A stretch of DNA of 64,000 nt from JAXLRU01 sp046330935 (GTDB lineage: Bacteria; Actinomycetota; Actinomycetes; Actinomycetales; Kineosporiaceae), in NCBI GenBank assembly GCA_046330935.1, contig JAXLRU010000006.1, forward strand, positions 1 to 64,000, written 5' to 3'. The stretch's first letter is position 1, and every line of letters starts with the position of its first letter. The position numbers were made by a program, and so were the translations under genes. The notes under the pieces were generated by a model. The model worked only from the letters and a program-made list of their open reading frames with translations. It searched no databases and was not told the origin of the DNA. Positions 60,797 through 64,000 of the stretch are shown piece after piece.

Positions 60797-61408
60797 TCAC
60801 GTACCCGAATGATCGACACCCGTCTCGAAGCCGCGCAACAGGCGCGCGGGTACTCCACCCCAGACCCCCGGGGTGGGGCAGTCCTTGGTCACGACCGCCC
60901 CCGCCGCCACCACCACGCCGTCCGCGAGCGTGACGCCCGGCAGCAGCGTGGCGCCCGCACCGATCCAGCAGTCGTCGCCCACCGAGATGGGCTCGGGCCG
61001 GGCGTGCACGGCGAACCCGCGCGGCCCGACGGGGTGGGCGCTGGTCACGAAGGTCACCCGCATGCCCACGTGGCAGCGCCGCCCGATCCGGATCGGCGCG
61101 TTGCCCTCGAAGTAGCACTCCCGGTTGACGAAGGTCGCCTCACCGATGTGCACCGGCACCTTGCCATGAAAGCGCGAGCCGGGGAAGAGGTTGGGGGTGC
61201 GGGTCGCCACCCCCGCCAGGCGCAGGATCGGGTAGCGCACCACCCGCGGCAGGAACGGCGACCCCCCGACGGTGTTGCGCCAGAAGTGCCGCCACGACAT
61301 CACGACGTCCTGGCCGAGGGAGGCGAGCACCAGGCTCACGCCCGCTCCCCCGCCGTCGTCGGGGCGCCGCGCCGCCTCGACAGGCGCCTCCACGGTGGTC
61401 TCACCCAT
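60797..61408 (-). CDS. Hexapeptide-repeat (LbH) acyltransferase
   Basis: 203 residues. The C-terminal part consists of left-handed beta-helix hexapeptide repeats: VPVHIGEATFVNRECYF, IRIGRRCHVGMRVTFVTSAHP, and ISVGDDCWIGAGATLLPGVTLADGVVVAAGAVV (cited as repeat runs). The His in TSAHP is where sugar O-acetyltransferases have their catalytic base. Likely adds acetyl or another acyl group to a sugar of the repeat unit, from acyl-CoA, in the cytoplasm. ATG overlaps the flippase stop by 8 nt and has AAGGGGA upstream. Last gene of a GT2-flippase-acyltransferase operon. Confidence 0.85.
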   Translation of the reverse strand: MGETTVEAPVEAARRPDDGGGAGVSLVLASLGQDVVMSWRHFWRNTVGGSPFLPRVVRYPILRLAGVATRTPNLFPGSRFHGKVPVHIGEATFVNRECYFEGNAPIRIGRRCHVGMRVTFVTSAHPVGPRGFAVHARPEPISVGDDCWIGAGATLLPGVTLADGVVVAAGAVVTKDCPTPGVWGGVPARLLRGFETGVDHSGT

Positions 61409-62747
61409 GCGTGTTCCCCTTCGAGCGGATCAGCCGGCGGACGACGACGGGCGCGACGACCAGCGCGCACGCGACCTGCGCGGCGACGTACCCCAGCGGG
61501 GCGCCGATCAGCCCGTAGCGGCCCGAGAGCACGTGCACCCCGGCGACCATCGCGACGCCGGTGGTGAGCTGGACGACGGCCAGCCGCACCGTGGCCTGCT
61601 CGACCCGGCAGATCGAGGCGAACAGCACGGTGACGACGTTCATGGGGACGCCCGCGGCGAGCACCCACAGCACCACGCGGCCCTCGCGGGCGTACTCGGG
61701 GCCGAGCATGCCGAGCAGGAACGGGCCGATCAGGGCCTCCCCCGCCGCGCCGGCCAGGCCGACGGCCACGGCGAGCCGCGCGGCCCGGCGGAGCAGGGCG
61801 TCCGCGCGGTCGCGGAAGGTCGTCGCCTCCACGATGAACGAGGTGGCCACGTTGACGGTGATGGTGATCAGCGCCGAGTTGAGGATCAGGGGCAGGTAGA
61901 AGCGCGCGTTCGCCTCGGCGCCCAGCTGGTGCAGCACCAGCAGGGGCAGCAGCAGCGGGACGAGGTTGGCCACGAGCCCGTTCACGGTCTCGGACGCCGC
62001 GTGGCGCGCGAGTGCCGCCGGGGCGGGGATCTCCCCCGCCTCGCCGTGCCGGGCCACGTGCGCGGGCAGGAGCACCCGGAACAGGTAGGTGTTGACCACC
62101 ACGCTCGCGACGATCATCGGCACGAGCCAGGCCGCCACCATCGCCCGGACGTGCTCGGCGGGCGTGAGCGTCACCATGCCCACCCCGGCGACGAACGCCA
62201 GGCGCAGCGCGGAGGCCCCGACGTTCTCCACCGGCAGGTAGACCGCCCGGCGCAGGCCGGTAAGGACGGCGTCCTGCACGACGAACAGCGTGGTCGCGAC
62301 GACCGCGACGACGAACAGCGCGCGCGAGGCCGCACCCGAGAGGTAGGCGTCGGGCAGCGGCGTGGCGACGAACCCCAGCGCGGCGATCAGCGACGCCGAC
62401 AGCGTGGCCGCGTAGCCGCGCACCACGACCGTGCGCGCATGGCGGCCGGCCTTGGGCAGCATCGCCGCGAACAGGTTGGCGAGGTTGAACTGGCACAGCG
62501 CCGAGACCAGCATGATCGCCGAGACCTCGGCGGAGGCCAGGCCGACGATCGTCGCATCGGCGCTGCGGGCGGCGACCGCCCAGTAGAGCAGGCCCACGGC
62601 CGCCGTGAGCACGGTGGTGGCCATGAGCGCCGCGGCGTTGAGCTCCAGCCGCCGCCCCTCCCACAGCCGCGCCCGGGCCGAGGCGGGCGGCTGCTGCGCG
62701 CCCGCCCCGCCCGGAGGCGGAGGGGTCTGGGTGGTGGGGGCGCTCAT
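61401..62747 (-). CDS. Oligosaccharide flippase family protein (Wzx/MOP type)
   Basis: 448 residues with about 12-14 membrane spans. N-terminal soluble tail of about 40 residues (Pro/Gly-rich), then LNAAALMATTVLTAAVGLLYWAVAAR. The polytopic profile and the SAEVSAIMLVSALCQFNLANLFAAMLPK stretch (two parts) match the polysaccharide transporter family. ATG overlaps the stop of the upstream GT2 (ATGA); the acyltransferase start overlaps its own stop by 8 nt. Second flippase of the window, distinct from the one at 44495, so a second repeat unit or lipid-linked glycan is likely. Confidence 0.8.
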   Translation of the reverse strand: MSAPTTQTPPPPGGAGAQQPPASARARLWEGRRLELNAAALMATTVLTAAVGLLYWAVAARSADATIVGLASAEVSAIMLVSALCQFNLANLFAAMLPKAGRHARTVVVRGYAATLSASLIAALGFVATPLPDAYLSGAASRALFVVAVVATTLFVVQDAVLTGLRRAVYLPVENVGASALRLAFVAGVGMVTLTPAEHVRAMVAAWLVPMIVASVVVNTYLFRVLLPAHVARHGEAGEIPAPAALARHAASETVNGLVANLVPLLLPLLVLHQLGAEANARFYLPLILNSALITITVNVATSFIVEATTFRDRADALLRRAARLAVAVGLAGAAGEALIGPFLLGMLGPEYAREGRVVLWVLAAGVPMNVVTVLFASICRVEQATVRLAVVQLTTGVAMVAGVHVLSGRYGLIGAPLGYVAAQVACALVVAPVVVRRLIRSKGNTHG

Positions 62748-63949
62748 CGGCGCCACCGGGCGCGCAGGTAGGTGAGCGTGCCCTGGCCCAGGCCCTTGAG
62801 CTCGGCGCGCTTCATGCTCGTGGGGTACTCGGTGCTGCGCGCGCGGTTCTTGCCGGAGCGCGGGCTGAGCAGGTAGACGGCGGCCAGCGGCAGCCGGACG
62901 GCGATCTGCAGCGCGGTGCGCGGGTTGTCGAGGGCGGCCTTGAGCATCACGGCCGCCAGCCCGCGCCCGTAGTTGAGGATCTGCCGCTCCAGCTCGGGCA
63001 TGGTGCGCCGGTGCTCGTGGCGCACGACCGCGGCCGGGGTGTAGCGGATGGTGGCGCCGGAGAACAGCACCCGGAGGAAGAGGTCGAGGTCCTGCCCCGC
63101 GCGCACGACGCTGCCCGGCCCGAGCAGCGGGTCGTACCCGCCGAGCGCCCGCACCACCTCGGTGCGGTAGGCGACGTTGTTCCCCGAACCGAGGGACCCG
63201 GTGGTGAACGGGTAGAGCAGGCCGTCCCCGCGGTGGCGGTCGAGGTCGAAGGTGCGGGCGGCGAAGCCCTTGCCGAACCCGCCGTACTCCTCGAACAGCT
63301 CCTGCGCGCGGGTGTCGTGCCCCGTGGGCACGACCAGCCCGGTGACGAGCGCGACGTCGGGGGCGTCGAACTGCTCCACGAGAGCGCTCACCCACCGGGG
63401 GTGGGCGATGACGTCGTCGTCGGTCTGGGCGATGATCTCGCCGGTCGCGGCGGCCAGGCCCGCGTTGCGCGCCTCGGAGCTGCCACCGTCGGGCTCGTGC
63501 ACGAGGCGGATGCGCCCCGCGGCGAGGTGCTCGGCGAGGACCCGGCGGGAGTCGGAGCTGTCGGCGTTGTTGTCGACGATCACGACCTCGAGGTGCGGGT
63601 AGTCCTGGGCCACGAGGCTGTCGACGCAGCGGCTCAGCTGCTCGGCGCGCCCCGCCGTGGGGACGACGATGCTCACGGTCGGCAGCACGGCCGCGGTCGG
63701 CCTGTCGGCCGGGGTCGGCGCGGGTGCCTGCGCCACGGGCAGCCCGGCCGCCTGTGCCAGGGCGAGGAGGTCGGCGCGGTCGTGCTCACCCGGGGGGACG
63801 GTCACGATGCCCCGCGGCACGCCACCGGTGAAGGCCAGCATCTGCACCCGCATCGCGTCGTCCACCGACAGCGTCGTCGCCGGGTCGTCGAGGTCGACGT
63901 CGTCGATCCGCATCGGCACCCAGCCCTCGGGCTGCGCTCCCCCGGCCAC
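62744..63949 (-). CDS. GT2 glycosyltransferase, 5' end uncertain at window edge
   Basis: At least 401 residues. An N-terminal segment of about 85 residues without assigned fold (RIDDVDLDDPATTLSVDDAM) precedes the GT2 domain (TVSIVVPTAGRAEQL). The metal motif is TDDDVIAHPRW, with DGGSSEARNAGL before it, and QDLDLFLRVLFSG is the base region. The GTG at 63949 is only a provisional start: the frame stays open to base 64000, so the gene may begin outside the window; MRIDDVDLDD at about 63913 is another option. First visible gene of the GT2-flippase-acyltransferase operon. Confidence 0.8.
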   Translation of the reverse strand: MAGGAQPEGWVPMRIDDVDLDDPATTLSVDDAMRVQMLAFTGGVPRGIVTVPPGEHDRADLLALAQAAGLPVAQAPAPTPADRPTAAVLPTVSIVVPTAGRAEQLSRCVDSLVAQDYPHLEVVIVDNNADSSDSRRVLAEHLAAGRIRLVHEPDGGSSEARNAGLAAATGEIIAQTDDDVIAHPRWVSALVEQFDAPDVALVTGLVVPTGHDTRAQELFEEYGGFGKGFAARTFDLDRHRGDGLLYPFTTGSLGSGNNVAYRTEVVRALGGYDPLLGPGSVVRAGQDLDLFLRVLFSGATIRYTPAAVVRHEHRRTMPELERQILNYGRGLAAVMLKAALDNPRTALQIAVRLPLAAVYLLSPRSGKNRARSTEYPTSMKRAELKGLGQGTLTYLRARWRR

Positions 63950-64000
63950 GGCGGCCGGCCCGTCGCCGTCCGGCTCGTGGTCGGAGACCGAGGCGGTGCC

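Noticed and set aside
1..64000. Possible tRNA, rRNA, CRISPR, insertion sequence or phage genes
   Set aside because: None seen: no transposase or integrase motifs, no regularly spaced repeats, no cloverleaf candidates in the intergenic gaps I read.

Overview
This window is chromosomal DNA from a very GC-rich Gram-positive bacterium of the Actinomycetota. The evidence is extreme G/C bias at third codon positions, frequent GTG and TTG starts, many genes with a TAnnnT box 6-9 nt before the start codon (leaderless style), and two gene neighbourhoods also found in mycobacteria (TIGR03089 beside rml genes and an LCP gene; purE-purK next to a GtrA gene). The architecture of the secreted proteins recalls Kineosporiaceae-type soil actinobacteria, but that placement is a guess. 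I saw no rRNA, tRNA, CRISPR array, transposase or phage gene.

Layout. 0-2 kb: a DNA glycosylase and a DUF3105 membrane protein. 2-6.3 kb: a likely polyprenyl-phosphate sugar module (UPF0104 membrane protein, DPM1-like GT2, GT-C-like membrane protein). 6.3-8.5 kb: a secreted SpoIID/LytB protein. 8.7-31 kb: cell-wall glycopolymer genes, comprising dTDP-rhamnose synthesis (rfbD, rfbB, rfbC, rfbA), TIGR03089, a three-domain glycosyltransferase, an ABC exporter (Wzm/Wzt-like), several glycosyltransferases, an LCP transferase, a RgpF-like protein, a frameshifted paralog of the three-domain glycosyltransferase, ugd and galE. 30.4-34.8 kb: a CoA-binding protein, a second LCP protein, purE/purK and GtrA.

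35-64 kb is an exopolysaccharide locus of the Wzx/Wzy kind. It holds a Wzz-like chain-length protein, a DUF1972 rhamnosyltransferase, a polymerase/ligase, two flippases, two sister GT4 enzymes, a GT2, a hexapeptide acyltransferase and a GH16 glycanase. Interleaved are three very large secreted proteins: a beta-helix/PKD protein, a 1730-residue propeller/LamG/PKD protein, and a frameshifted beta-helix paralog. These three share a recurring module of about 200 residues, present four times. All ten PKD repeats carry a C-x4-C pair.

How it fits together (inference): Rml, Ugd and GalE supply nucleotide sugars. Glycosyltransferases build at least two polymers, one exported by the ABC transporter and one by flippase/polymerase. 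LCP enzymes attach glycopolymer to peptidoglycan. The secreted beta-helix, PKD and GH16 proteins would bind, organise or trim the polymer outside the cell. Three genes carry one-base indels, all in short G or C runs, so either the assembly has homopolymer errors or these genes are decaying.
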